Positions 16,766 through 25,920 of a stretch of 64,000 nucleotides of DNA are shown here, piece after piece. A program made the translations under genes and the position numbers. This stretch comes from G016756615 sp035556195. GTDB taxonomy: Bacteria > Pseudomonadota > Alphaproteobacteria > Rhizobiales > Rhizobiaceae. Every line of letters starts with the position of its first letter. Position 1 is the first letter of the stretch. Location: assembly GCA_035556195.1 (NCBI GenBank), contig DATMFK010000063.1, positions 1 to 64,000 of the forward strand, in the 5' to 3' direction. Below the pieces are notes generated by a model. That model ran no database searches. It was not told where the DNA came from and saw nothing but the letters and a program-made list of their open reading frames with translations.

Positions 16766-18190
16766 TCAGCCTTGCTTCGAAAAGCCTGTCCGGGTCATCT
16801 CACCCCAATTGTTGTCGGCTCGCAGATACTGCCAATACCCCTTGACGCGCCAAAAGTTGTTGATCTGCCGATAGCCGAAATTCTCGGCAATGGCGGCGAG
16901 GGTCAGAACGGCGAGATCGCGAGGGCGGGGAAAGCGCTTCAGTTCCAACTCCTCCAGGATCAAAGAGGCGACGCTCACGAAAACGCCGTAGACGAAAACG
17001 AGCGCGGTATAAGCCAGGAGATACTCGGTCGAAAGCACGCCCATCAGCCAGAAGAGCGGCATGAGGATATAGCCGAACACCTCCATGATCGGGCCGAGAA
17101 CGTCGACGATGAGGATATGTCCGAAACCCAGGACACCGACTCGCCCGTAGCGCGGGTTGAACAGCATGCCGCGATAACGGAAGAAAGCTTCCAGCGCCCC
17201 GCGCTGCCAACGCGAACGCTGGCGGGCCAGCACAGCGAGCGTCTCGGGCGCCTCGGTCCAGCAGACAGGTTCGGGGATGAACTCGATCCGGTATTCCTTC
17301 TTCTTGTCCAGCATGTAGCGGTGGAGCTTCACGACGAAGTCGAGATCCTCGCCCATCGAGCCCTTGGTGAACCCGCCTACGGCGACCGCCTCACGCCGTC
17401 TGAATACGCCGAATGCGCCTGAGACCAGCATGAGGGTGTTGACATGGCTCCAGGCGAGGCGCGCCATCAGGAAAGCGCGCAAATATTCAACCACCTGGAA
17501 GAGCGGCAGGATCCTGGTAGGCAGGCGAACGGTCTTCACCCGCCCGCCCTCTATCGTCGAGTTGTTCGCGATCCGGATGGTGCCGCCGACGGCGATCGTC
17601 CGCTCGGGATCCTCGATGAAGGGCTGCACGGCCCGCAGCAAAGCGTCGGGCTCGAGGATCGAATCGGCATCGATGACGCAAAAAATCGGCGCGCGGCATA
17701 CATTGATGCCCGCATTCTGGGCATCGGCCTTGCCACCATTGGATTTGTCGACGACAAACAGCCGGTCCGACCGCGGCGAGGCATAGATCCCCCGGATCGG
17801 TTCATGCTTGAGAGTTTCCTCGAACGGCCGCTGGACGGGCACGAGCTCGAAAGCGTCGATCACTCGCTTCAGCGTCTCGTCCTTGGACCCATCGTTGACG
17901 ACGATGACCTCGTAGGCGGGATACTCGAGCGCTAGCATGGAATGGACGCTCTCGACGATGTTCATCTGTTCGTTATAGGCGGGCACGATCAGCGAGATTG
18001 GTGGCGCAATGTCGCCGTAGCGGTGCCACAACAGGCTGGACCGGGCTACGGGCGGGCGTCTGGAGAGCGCGTAGCCCGCAATCACGAGCTGCAGAAGATA
18101 TACGGCGGTCTGGATGAGCCCGAAGACGATGACGACCCAGGCTACTATGACTGACGTCTCGAGCAGTAGCTGATGCAAGCCGCCGGTCAT
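16766..18190 (-). CDS. Processive family-2 glycosyltransferase, inner-membrane
   Basis: The 474-residue protein has a membrane helix at about 13-40, a GT-A catalytic domain and three or four C-terminal membrane segments. The signature residues of processive GT2 enzymes (PgaC, cellulose and hyaluronan synthases) are all visible: VNDGS at 98-102, DAD at 174-176, GED at 280-282 and QRSRW at 324-328. It should polymerise a nucleotide-sugar at the cytoplasmic face and push the chain across the membrane. ATG 18190 was chosen because it overlaps the HEAT gene stop (ATGA) and precedes the first membrane helix. The polymer is unknown. The gene order suggests a Pga-like exopolysaccharide. Confidence 0.92.
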   Translation of the reverse strand: MTGGLHQLLLETSVIVAWVVIVFGLIQTAVYLLQLVIAGYALSRRPPVARSSLLWHRYGDIAPPISLIVPAYNEQMNIVESVHSMLALEYPAYEVIVVNDGSKDETLKRVIDAFELVPVQRPFEETLKHEPIRGIYASPRSDRLFVVDKSNGGKADAQNAGINVCRAPIFCVIDADSILEPDALLRAVQPFIEDPERTIAVGGTIRIANNSTIEGGRVKTVRLPTRILPLFQVVEYLRAFLMARLAWSHVNTLMLVSGAFGVFRRREAVAVGGFTKGSMGEDLDFVVKLHRYMLDKKKEYRIEFIPEPVCWTEAPETLAVLARQRSRWQRGALEAFFRYRGMLFNPRYGRVGVLGFGHILIVDVLGPIMEVFGYILMPLFWLMGVLSTEYLLAYTALVFVYGVFVSVASLILEELELKRFPRPRDLAVLTLAAIAENFGYRQINNFWRVKGYWQYLRADNNWGEMTRTGFSKQG

Positions 18191-19224
18191 GCAGCCAGCC
18201 CTTCCGAGAGGACAAGAGAGGCCGTGCGCTGGCCGCGCGACGTCTCCTCCAAGGCCGTCCGCTGGAGCGCCTCCAGGCCGTCCGCTCCGATTTCCTTGAG
18301 GGACTTGCCTGCGGCGTAGCGGACGGCCCATTCGCCGTCCCCAAGCAGCGACGTCAGTGGCGTTACCGCTTCAGCTATGCCGATGCGGCCAGCCGCCTCC
18401 GCCGCCTCCCTGCGCACCTCCCAATCCGCGCTCGCCAGGCTCGCAAGAACCGTTTCCGCTGCCGCCGGATGACCAGATCGACCAAGTGCACGAAGGGCGG
18501 CCGCAGCCACCTCCGGCGATGGGTCGCGGGCCAAGCCTTCCACCTCGTGCAGGAACCGGTAGTCTCCCGCGCGTGACAGGCCCTCTATGGCTGCTGCCCG
18601 GACGAAGGGCGGGCCCTCCGCCTTCAACGCAATGGCGAGAAGCTCGCCACTGCGATCCGCGGGAAGGCTCTCGAACAGATCGATCAGACGCCGGGAGCGC
18701 AGACCCGTCGGGCCTATCCGCTCGAGCGCGGATTGCAGAGGTGGAAGCGCGCCGAGGGCGTTGAGCGAGATTGCGGTGGCGATGCGGACTTCCCGCGAGC
18801 GGTCGCCGAGCGCTTCGAGCAGGGCGTCCACGCTGGCGGTTCCCGGAAACGCAGTGAGGATTTCGGTGCTGTGGATGCGTTCCGCTTCGTTGCCCTTGCG
18901 CAGCCGTCTGCGGACAAACCGGGGCAGGCCGGTTTCCCCGAAGACTTCCTCGATGCTCCGGCGTTCGTCCCCCCGCAGCAGCGACAGGAACTCGAATCCT
19001 GAATCGGCAACGATTGCGGCGGGTATTTCCTCCAGCACCGCCATCAACGCCTGCCGTTCCCCATCCTCGCTAAAGCGGATCAGGGAGGTCATCAGCTTCC
19101 GGCGCAGGATTTCGTCGCGCGCGTGGCGTTTTTCGTGAAGGACCCTGAGAACGATCAGCGCCACCATGATCGCCAGCGCCCCCCCTCCGATGACGACAGA
19201 CAATGTCCAGATATAGAAGAGCAT
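18187..19224 (-). CDS. Membrane-anchored HEAT-repeat protein
   Basis: The product has about 345 aa with one N-terminal membrane helix (about 5-28), then a soluble domain with helical repeats such as LLEALGDRSREVRIATAISL and LASLASADWEVRREAAEAA, typical of HEAT/PBS-lyase-like repeats. Such repeats bind proteins. Located between the glycosyltransferase and the outer-membrane protein, with tight overlaps on both sides, it could link the synthase to the export channel. ATG 19224 lies one base after the stop of the upstream gene; a TTG further upstream is less likely. Confidence 0.82.
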   Translation of the reverse strand: MLFYIWTLSVVIGGGALAIMVALIVLRVLHEKRHARDEILRRKLMTSLIRFSEDGERQALMAVLEEIPAAIVADSGFEFLSLLRGDERRSIEEVFGETGLPRFVRRRLRKGNEAERIHSTEILTAFPGTASVDALLEALGDRSREVRIATAISLNALGALPPLQSALERIGPTGLRSRRLIDLFESLPADRSGELLAIALKAEGPPFVRAAAIEGLSRAGDYRFLHEVEGLARDPSPEVAAAALRALGRSGHPAAAETVLASLASADWEVRREAAEAAGRIGIAEAVTPLTSLLGDGEWAVRYAAGKSLKEIGADGLEALQRTALEETSRGQRTASLVLSEGLAA

Positions 19225-19225
19225 G

Positions 19226-20986
19226 TCAGAACCGAACCGCAAGGCCGAAGCCGTAAATGTCCCTGTCGAACGCCTCGCGATGTTCGTAGGCGTAGTTCGC
19301 CCGCACGGTCAGCGCATCCGACAGGTCGAGCGAAATCCCCGTGAAGACCGTCTTGGCTTCTATCAGCGTGCCTTCGGAAATCTCGGGAGCGTCGCTGTAG
19401 CCGGCAAGAAGGCGCAGCTTGTCGGTCGCCGCGAGGTCGGCGCGAATTGCGTAGCCGTTGGCCGTAGTGCCCTCGTCGTTGACCGAGTGTATCCAGCGGA
19501 GCTGCAGTCCCAGCCGTTCGTCCAAGAAGAAATACTGCGCCGCGGGAGAAATCGTGGCCACCGCCGTGTCGTTGAAGACGTCGTACCGGCCGTCGAGCGT
19601 GAGGAACAACGGCCCTAGCGGGCCGGCAGGAGCGTAGGCGCGCCAGGACGCCCCGCCGCCGATCGAAAAGCGCGCCAGGAAATCGGCGTCCGGTGTACCG
19701 GCCACGATGCCGTAGGCGGCAAAATCCTGCGACAACGCATGGTCGATACGTGCCTCGATCTGCACGTCGGTTTCGTCATATCGTGTGGCCATTCGCGCGC
19801 GGCCGGCGATAATGGTTTCTGGCCGCAGAGCATAGGAAAGTCCGAACGCGTTATCCGTCCACGGGGGCATGCCCCCGGTGAGATCGCTCACCTCGGTGCC
19901 TATGTCGGCCCGCCACTTCTTCGCCGGCGGCTGGCTCAGGCGCTGCTGGATATCGGCCGAGGATGGTTCGAGCGCCAAGGCTTTGCCGTAGCTGATCCGC
20001 GCAGCCCGATCATCGCCTCTCGCGCGCTGTGCGTCGCCTAGGCCGACCAGCGCCTCGCTGTTGTCCGGCTCGCGCTCCAGCACGGCCAGAAACTGCTCCT
20101 CAGCTGCCCGAGCCTCTCCTTCCTGCAGGCTTATACGGGCGGCGAGAATCTGGACTTCGGTATAATCGGGGTGTTCGGCCGCTGTCGCGTCGACAAGTGT
20201 CCTTGCCCCGGCCAAATCGCCGCGCCACAACGCCAGGCGGACAAGCCCCAGGCGCGCGTCGAGATAGTCCGGCGCCCTTTCCAATGTCGCTCGGAAAAAC
20301 GCCTCGGCCTCGTCGAATTTCTGCTGGGACCCGGCGACCAGTCCGAGCGCGACGAGGATGTCGGCGTTGCCGGGCGACTGCGCCAGCGCCTCGCGATACA
20401 ACGCCTCGGCTTCTGGGAAACGACCCTCCTCGCGCAGTTTCCGCGCCCTTTGAAGCGTGATTTCCAGCCGGCTTGGCGCCGGTTTGGCCCGTTCCATAGT
20501 CTGCCTTGCAGTGCCTGATTGGGCGGGCGGTCGCGGCTCAGCCCGCTCGGCCTTTTCGGCAGCCTGTATCGAGGCGAGCAATTGCTTGGCCTCGGCATTA
20601 CCGGGCTGCGCGCCAAGAACTGTTTCGGTCAGCTTGCGTGCTTCGGCGAGATCGCCGCTTCTGAACGCTATCTGCGCCAGGCCGAACCGGGCGTCCTCGT
20701 AGGAAGGCGCAATTGCGAGCGCCTGCTCGAATAGCTGGCGCGCAACGACATTGTTCGTGAGTGCCAGTTGAGCAAAGCCGAGTTGCACCAAAACGTCGGC
20801 GTTGTCGGGATCGAGTGTCCTGGCGCGCTCGAGCAGTGAAACAGCATCGTCAAAGCGCTGTTCCATGCGCGCGGCCACGCCTTCGCGATAGAGTTGTTCG
20901 GCCGTCTGGGCGGCAGCCTGTTCTCCAACCGAAAGAGCAAACAAACCGGTCAGGAGAGCCAGGCGTAGGGCGCGGCGTGACTTCAT
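19226..20986 (-). CDS. TPR-repeat protein with C-terminal outer-membrane beta-barrel (YaiO-like)
   Basis: A signal peptide (residues 1-26, ending QAAAQ) is followed by about eleven tetratricopeptide repeats up to about residue 350, for example GDLAEARKLTETVLGAQPGN. The remaining 230 residues alternate polar and aromatic strands (IIAGRARMATRYDETDVQIE) and end in VRF, a typical beta-barrel end. The layout of periplasmic TPR plus outer-membrane barrel matches PgaA, the poly-N-acetylglucosamine exporter, although the barrel resembles YaiO. It probably carries the polymer made by the adjacent glycosyltransferase across the outer membrane. Its ATG overlaps the stop of the receiver gene (ATGA). Confidence 0.85.
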   Translation of the reverse strand: MKSRRALRLALLTGLFALSVGEQAAAQTAEQLYREGVAARMEQRFDDAVSLLERARTLDPDNADVLVQLGFAQLALTNNVVARQLFEQALAIAPSYEDARFGLAQIAFRSGDLAEARKLTETVLGAQPGNAEAKQLLASIQAAEKAERAEPRPPAQSGTARQTMERAKPAPSRLEITLQRARKLREEGRFPEAEALYREALAQSPGNADILVALGLVAGSQQKFDEAEAFFRATLERAPDYLDARLGLVRLALWRGDLAGARTLVDATAAEHPDYTEVQILAARISLQEGEARAAEEQFLAVLEREPDNSEALVGLGDAQRARGDDRAARISYGKALALEPSSADIQQRLSQPPAKKWRADIGTEVSDLTGGMPPWTDNAFGLSYALRPETIIAGRARMATRYDETDVQIEARIDHALSQDFAAYGIVAGTPDADFLARFSIGGGASWRAYAPAGPLGPLFLTLDGRYDVFNDTAVATISPAAQYFFLDERLGLQLRWIHSVNDEGTTANGYAIRADLAATDKLRLLAGYSDAPEISEGTLIEAKTVFTGISLDLSDALTVRANYAYEHREAFDRDIYGFGLAVRF

Positions 20987-21375
20987 TGCTGCTTCGGGCG
21001 CTGCCTGGCGAGATGCTTGGACAGCCGCGCGAGCAGCTCATCGGGTATAAACGGCTTGACGAGGTAGTCGTCCGCGCCGCGTTCCAGCGCCGAAACGATG
21101 TCCTTTTCGCCCTTGCGGGCGGTCAGCATGATGACCGGGATATGGGATACCGACGCATTGCCCTTCATCCGGGCGAGCACTTCGAAGCCGTCGATGCGTG
21201 GCATCATCGCGTCCAGCACGACCAGCGAAGGCTGTTCGCTCGATGCCTTGGACAGGGCCTCTTCGCCGTCAACGGCCGTGATCACGTCGTATCCTTTCGC
21301 CTTGAGGCGAAAACTCATCAGTTCGATCAGCAACGGATCGTCGTCACAAATCAGGATACGATGCTTGGGGTTCAT
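20983..21375 (-). CDS. Stand-alone response-regulator receiver
   Basis: This 130-residue receiver has no output domain. The active-site residues are present: Asp11-Asp13, phospho-acceptor Asp55 in LVVLDAMMP, Thr85 and Lys107 in LVKPF. It probably acts by protein contact on the polysaccharide machinery or as a phosphate sink. Start ATG 21375 (MNPKHRILICDDD) lies inside the last 32 bases of the upstream gene, and its stop overlaps the TPR-barrel gene, so it is translationally tied to the secretion genes. Confidence 0.9.
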   Translation of the reverse strand: MNPKHRILICDDDPLLIELMSFRLKAKGYDVITAVDGEEALSKASSEQPSLVVLDAMMPRIDGFEVLARMKGNASVSHIPVIMLTARKGEKDIVSALERGADDYLVKPFIPDELLARLSKHLARQRPKQQ

Positions 21376-23005
21376 GGGCTCTGGCCTCCGGCGTCGGGAT
21401 GCGGGCCCCCCCAACACCGCGATCCGTTTCATCCAGCGCATGGATCATAAGGCCGTCGAAGGACGGCCATGCGACAAGCAGACGCGTGAGCTCGGCTCGC
21501 GCAACCGCTAGTTTACTCAGATTGTTCATAAAACTGATTCGCGTCGGATTGATACGGGTTTCGTGATCAAATTCGTATGCCAAGGCGTCTCGGCGCGCCG
21601 CGACCGGTTCCGAAAGTAGGGAAACAATTCCCGTCCGGCCCTCCATTTCCAGCAGCAGGCTACCTGTCTCCGCGCGAACAAAAGTGCGATGGAGCTCGAC
21701 GCCGAGGGGGCCATTTTCGATTGCGACCCTCACCGGAACGTCGTTGACCGTTCCCCAGGCGAGCCATGGCTCGCTCAGTGCGGTCACTTCAGCAACCTCC
21801 GTGCGGTATGCCATGACCGTCACGTCGGAAATCGCCTGGCGTGCCGTGGCTACCGCGGCCGCGCCCCCTTCCGAATCCAGCATCCAGAACGGCACGACCA
21901 CCGATATCGGCTCTCTCCATGCCGAGGAGAGCGCCTGGACCGCCGCCGCCCAGTGGCTCCACACGGCCGCGGGTTTCAGTGCGAAATCGGCCAGAAGATA
22001 TGGCTCGATGTCGAATTGCAGACCTCCGAGGCGAGCATCCGGCGGGCTTGAACGTTGATAGCGGCGGATCGCAGCGACGCGCCGAAGCGCATGGCTGAGC
22101 CCCTCGGCGGTTACCATTGCCGGATCGCCTTCGACGGCATGAACCGAAATTCCCCGCTTGCCCAGACGACCGATGAAGTCGGCAAGAGCAGTCCGGTCTG
22201 CTACTTCGCCATTGTCGATCCTCAATTGCAGGAAGATGCGGTCGAGGCGCGACGCGACCGCCCAATCTTCGATCTGCCCTGGCTGTCTTTCCCATGTCTC
22301 GGCCTCCCAGAGCCATGTTCCGGTGCGCGAAGGCTGGCTGCCTGGCAGGTCTGGCTCCAGGCTGACGGAAGTCAGCCGGAAAGCGCCCTGTCCGGGCGGG
22401 CAGTTGATTACGACATCTCGGGACCGCTGATCATCCGCGGAGTTCGGCGGGAGTTGCAGACTGACGCCATCAGCGCCAATCAGCGCCTGCCATGGCATAG
22501 GCGCATCCCCGCCCCGTCCAACAACCGACAGCCCAAGCGGCTCGCCGGAACCGACGCCTTTTGCGACAAGCTTTAGACGCGCCGCGCGCGGAAAATGAAA
22601 GGTGTCCGTTCCGAGCACGACCCCGGCTGGAGCATTTCCTTCGCCGCAACGGATCGTCAAATCCCCTGCCGACCGAACGGCTTCGACCCGCTCCTCGCCG
22701 CCGAAAGGCCTGTGTTCGAGCCGGTCCAGCAGGTTCTCGCCGAGCGGCAGCGACGTCTTCGCGGTGTTCTCCGGCTTCTCGTTCAGGATGCTGACTGCCT
22801 GCGGCACGAAACGGCCATCCACCTCGGCGCCTTCAATGGTGATGCGGGATGGCGAAGACGCTCCGACCGCGAGCGACCGGCTCCAAAGCACGGCTGGTTC
22901 GCTACGTTTCATGTCGCTAGGCGCTCCAGCCGAAATGTCAGTGGCGTGGCTCGGCCCCAAGGCGAGCACGGTGAAAAGGACGAGTAGCCCATATTTCCAA
23001 CTCAT
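21344..23005 (-). CDS. Secreted protein with glycoside-hydrolase-like region
   Basis: The product has 553 aa with a signal peptide (MSWKYGLLVLFTVLALG, likely cleaved after SHA). The first half is beta-rich. The second half shows TIM-barrel-like strands including GLQFDIEPYLL at about 318-328, which resembles the catalytic D-x-E strand of GH18-like hydrolases, and ISVVVPFWMLD and VTVMAYRTE further on. I cannot name the family. Set among GT2 and export genes, it could modify or trim the polymer in the periplasm, as PgaB does for poly-N-acetylglucosamine. ATG 23005 was chosen for the signal peptide; the open frame upstream is overlap with the receiver gene. Confidence 0.65.
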   Translation of the reverse strand: MSWKYGLLVLFTVLALGPSHATDISAGAPSDMKRSEPAVLWSRSLAVGASSPSRITIEGAEVDGRFVPQAVSILNEKPENTAKTSLPLGENLLDRLEHRPFGGEERVEAVRSAGDLTIRCGEGNAPAGVVLGTDTFHFPRAARLKLVAKGVGSGEPLGLSVVGRGGDAPMPWQALIGADGVSLQLPPNSADDQRSRDVVINCPPGQGAFRLTSVSLEPDLPGSQPSRTGTWLWEAETWERQPGQIEDWAVASRLDRIFLQLRIDNGEVADRTALADFIGRLGKRGISVHAVEGDPAMVTAEGLSHALRRVAAIRRYQRSSPPDARLGGLQFDIEPYLLADFALKPAAVWSHWAAAVQALSSAWREPISVVVPFWMLDSEGGAAAVATARQAISDVTVMAYRTEVAEVTALSEPWLAWGTVNDVPVRVAIENGPLGVELHRTFVRAETGSLLLEMEGRTGIVSLLSEPVAARRDALAYEFDHETRINPTRISFMNNLSKLAVARAELTRLLVAWPSFDGLMIHALDETDRGVGGARIPTPEARAHEPQASYPDL

Positions 23006-23012
23006 GTCGCCT

Positions 23013-23396
23013 TCAACCCGTTCGCCCTTCAAGATGGCGTCGCGCCTGCGCTGCCAGGTCCATCGGATCGAACGGTTTCGCAATGACCCCGATTGCGCCG
23101 AGCGACAGGAAACGCTCGACCTCATATGCTTGCGTCCTGGCGGTAATGAATACGACCGGAATATGTGCCGTCTGCTCGGCTGCCTTCAATTGCGCCAGGG
23201 TTTCCGGACCGTCCATCCCCGGCATCATGACGTCGAGCAGAATGAGATGAGGCTGCCAGACAGCGGCGACGGCAGGCGCCTCGTGACCCGACGCGCAGGT
23301 CCGGACGTCGAGTGCGGGATCGAGCGCGAGCGACATTGCGGCGACCTCGCGTATGTCCGCGTCATCGTCGACATAGAGCACACGAACTGTCTCCAT
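23013..23396 (-). CDS. Stand-alone response-regulator receiver
   Basis: This single receiver domain of 127 aa has an acidic pocket at Asp10-Asp12, phospho-acceptor Asp55 in LILLDVMMPG, and Lys in VIAKPFDP. It has no output domain. It sits 4 bp downstream of the hybrid kinase gene, so it is a likely direct target of that kinase. Together with the second receiver at 20983-21375 and the Hpt protein, it suggests a branched phosphorelay controlling polymer synthesis or export. Confidence 0.9.
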   Translation of the reverse strand: METVRVLYVDDDADIREVAAMSLALDPALDVRTCASGHEAPAVAAVWQPHLILLDVMMPGMDGPETLAQLKAAEQTAHIPVVFITARTQAYEVERFLSLGAIGVIAKPFDPMDLAAQARRHLEGRTG

Positions 23397-23400
23397 CGGC

Positions 23401-25863
23401 CTACCCTTTCGTTTCCGGTGCTGAGGCGAGTTCGCCGGCCTTCGTCGAGGTCAATTTCCGGACGAGTTCGGCGATTGCAATCTCCGATGTCTTTGTCTTC
23501 GTCATCGCCAGTTCGACCTGCGCGGCCAGATGCTCGTCGACTTCCGAGGCCGAAAAAATAATAACCACCGTGTCGCTGGGTATAGCGCTCAGGAGCTCCG
23601 CTCCCGAACCGTCCGGTAAAGTGAGATCCAGTATGACGAGATCAAAGTGCTTCCGCTGAAGTTCGAACCGGGCCTCCTTCACGTTGCGGGCGGATGTGAT
23701 TGCGATTGCGTCACCCAGTCCGGCCGACATGACCGCGAGCACGTCTTCGTCGTCCTCGACATGGAGCACGGACGGTACGCGTCTGAACCCTCCCTGGCCG
23801 GCCTTGTCGATCGCGGCGCGCAGCCGGCTCATGTCGATCGGCTTCTCCAGCCAGTCGACAATGCCGAGCGCCGATCCGTTCAAGGATTTGCGAGCCCCGT
23901 CAATGAAGGCGGATACGACGATGATGGGCAAGTCCAGACATTTGGCGGTGCTCCGCACGTACTCGTAGAGGGTAAGACCTGACTGGCCCGCCAGTTTCAG
24001 GTCGAGGGTCATGGCGATATAGCGATTGTTCGCCAGCAGCCTTTTGGCAATGGCAATATCGGGTGCGATGTCGCTTTGCAGCCCATCCTGTGCAAGCGCA
24101 AGTGCAATGATGTCGGCGACGTCGCTTTCGTCCTCGACGATAAGCACGCGCCGCGCCGGCTCGCCATCCTTCGGAACCGTATCCCGGGGCCTCGAGCGGC
24201 GGTCCGTGGCTTCCGGAAGATCTACATGGAAAGATGTTCCGGTCTCCGGCCCGGTATCGAAGGACACGATGCCGCCTAACCTGTCGACGATGGCCTTCAC
24301 GATGCTAAGGCCCAGTCCGGTTCCACCTTTTTGCCGCGAATCGGACGCGTCCGCTTGTTCGAACTTGCCGAAGATCCTCGGCTGGAACGCAAGCGGGATG
24401 CCAGAGCCATGATCGATCACGGATACGCGGATCGAGCTTGCCTGTCGCGCGAGGCGCACGATCACTCGACCGTCCTGCGGCGAGTATTTGATTGCATTCG
24501 ACAACAGGTTGAGCATCACCTGGTGCAGCCGGTCTGGATCAACCGTGGCTAACGCACCCGGCGCCTGGTCGTCGAGAACGATCGAGACGTTACGGTCCGC
24601 GAGGTAGTTGCCGCTGGCTTCGATCGCCTGCTCGACGAGCGGCCGGAGAGCCATGGGCCGGGGATCGAAAGGCATCCGGCCGGATTCGATCTTCTCGATG
24701 TCGAGGATGTCGTTGATGAGCCGGACGAGGCGCTCGCTGTTGGAGTGGGCAATTTTGATCAGTCCGGCGACCTTGGGGGGAATTTCACCGGCTGCGCCTG
24801 CTGCTATGAGACCCAACGAACCGCGGATCGACGTGAGCGGCGTCCTAAGTTCGTGGCTAACCGTGGAGATGAAGTCATTTTTCATCTGCTCGCTGCGCTT
24901 GCGCTCGGTTATATCGAAGAGCGAGCCGTCCCACACCAGTTTGCCATTGACATCGATGCGCGGCTCCGCCGCGGCGCGCATCCATACCTTCTCTGCGTTC
25001 GGCTTGGTGAATTCGGCCTCGAGCGACCATGCCTGACGGGTTTCGGTCGACAGCTGGAGCTGGCGCTCGACCTCGGCCAGCGCCTCGCGGGAAATCATGC
25101 GCGAAATGGTGCCAGGCTTACCGACTATGTCCTCGGCCGGAACGCCGAGGATTCGCTCCGCTCCTCCTGATACATAGGAAAAGCGCCCGATCCCATCCGG
25201 GCCGATGGAAAGCTGGAATAGGACCCCCGGCGCATTGTTAGCGATCGCCTGCAACTGCGCTTGGCTTTCGGAATACGCCGACACTGCCCAGCGGCGTTGC
25301 TCGTCGCTGATAATGAGAAATCCGAGAAGGAGCACGCCGACGAAATTTGTCGGAACGACCAGCGTAAGAAGCTTGCCGAACGCCTCGACGCTCGGCGCTG
25401 CCTGCAGCATCAACACGCCAAGTGGTGGAAGGATAGCGGCCATCGCCGCCAGGACGAGCACGTCTTTCGGCGTGAGGCGCTGCTGTCCCTTGCTGCGAAG
25501 CCACATCCCTAGCGCCGAAGAGCCGGCGGCGACCAACCAGATGCCGGCAAGCGCGGAGGGTAGACCCGCCCCGCCCAAGCTTATCCGCATGCCGGAGAGC
25601 ATTGCGGCCGTGATGATGGCACTTAGCGGGCCGCCGATGGCGCCGGAGAAGGCCATGACGACATTACGCCCATCGCCAAAAAACCCGGGAACGAGTTCGA
25701 CCGGCGAGGCCATGCTGATCAGTCCGGTCGCGCCGAACACGACCCCGAAGACAACGCTCTTGCTCCAGAACAAGCGATCGAGACGATCGCCGAGAAAGGC
25801 AAGGAACAAGGCAGCGAGAATGACGACCGCCGCGTTTTCGATCGTGTTGATGACTAAGATCAT
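23401..25863 (-). CDS. Membrane hybrid histidine kinase (5TM sensor, PAS, HisKA, two receivers)
   Basis: The product has about 820 aa. Five or six membrane helices (to about 190) resemble the 5TMR-LYT sensor of LytS-like kinases. A PAS domain follows (about 205-320), then HisKA with phospho-accepting His337 in STVSHELRTPL, HATPase with N and G boxes (NLLSNAIKYS, KGGTGLGLSIV), and two receiver domains with Asp621 and Asp746. It should sense a membrane-linked cue and pass phosphate to the Hpt protein or the single receivers nearby. ATG 25863 was preferred; a TTG at 25890 would add nine residues. It appears to be the first gene of the signalling/polysaccharide operon. Confidence 0.92.
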   Translation of the reverse strand: MILVINTIENAAVVILAALFLAFLGDRLDRLFWSKSVVFGVVFGATGLISMASPVELVPGFFGDGRNVVMAFSGAIGGPLSAIITAAMLSGMRISLGGAGLPSALAGIWLVAAGSSALGMWLRSKGQQRLTPKDVLVLAAMAAILPPLGVLMLQAAPSVEAFGKLLTLVVPTNFVGVLLLGFLIISDEQRRWAVSAYSESQAQLQAIANNAPGVLFQLSIGPDGIGRFSYVSGGAERILGVPAEDIVGKPGTISRMISREALAEVERQLQLSTETRQAWSLEAEFTKPNAEKVWMRAAAEPRIDVNGKLVWDGSLFDITERKRSEQMKNDFISTVSHELRTPLTSIRGSLGLIAAGAAGEIPPKVAGLIKIAHSNSERLVRLINDILDIEKIESGRMPFDPRPMALRPLVEQAIEASGNYLADRNVSIVLDDQAPGALATVDPDRLHQVMLNLLSNAIKYSPQDGRVIVRLARQASSIRVSVIDHGSGIPLAFQPRIFGKFEQADASDSRQKGGTGLGLSIVKAIVDRLGGIVSFDTGPETGTSFHVDLPEATDRRSRPRDTVPKDGEPARRVLIVEDESDVADIIALALAQDGLQSDIAPDIAIAKRLLANNRYIAMTLDLKLAGQSGLTLYEYVRSTAKCLDLPIIVVSAFIDGARKSLNGSALGIVDWLEKPIDMSRLRAAIDKAGQGGFRRVPSVLHVEDDEDVLAVMSAGLGDAIAITSARNVKEARFELQRKHFDLVILDLTLPDGSGAELLSAIPSDTVVIIFSASEVDEHLAAQVELAMTKTKTSEIAIAELVRKLTSTKAGELASAPETKG

Positions 25864-25920
25864 CCCGGTAGTCCGTGATAAGTCGAGCAACGTCTGATAG
25901 CACTATTTGTGCCGTTCGCG

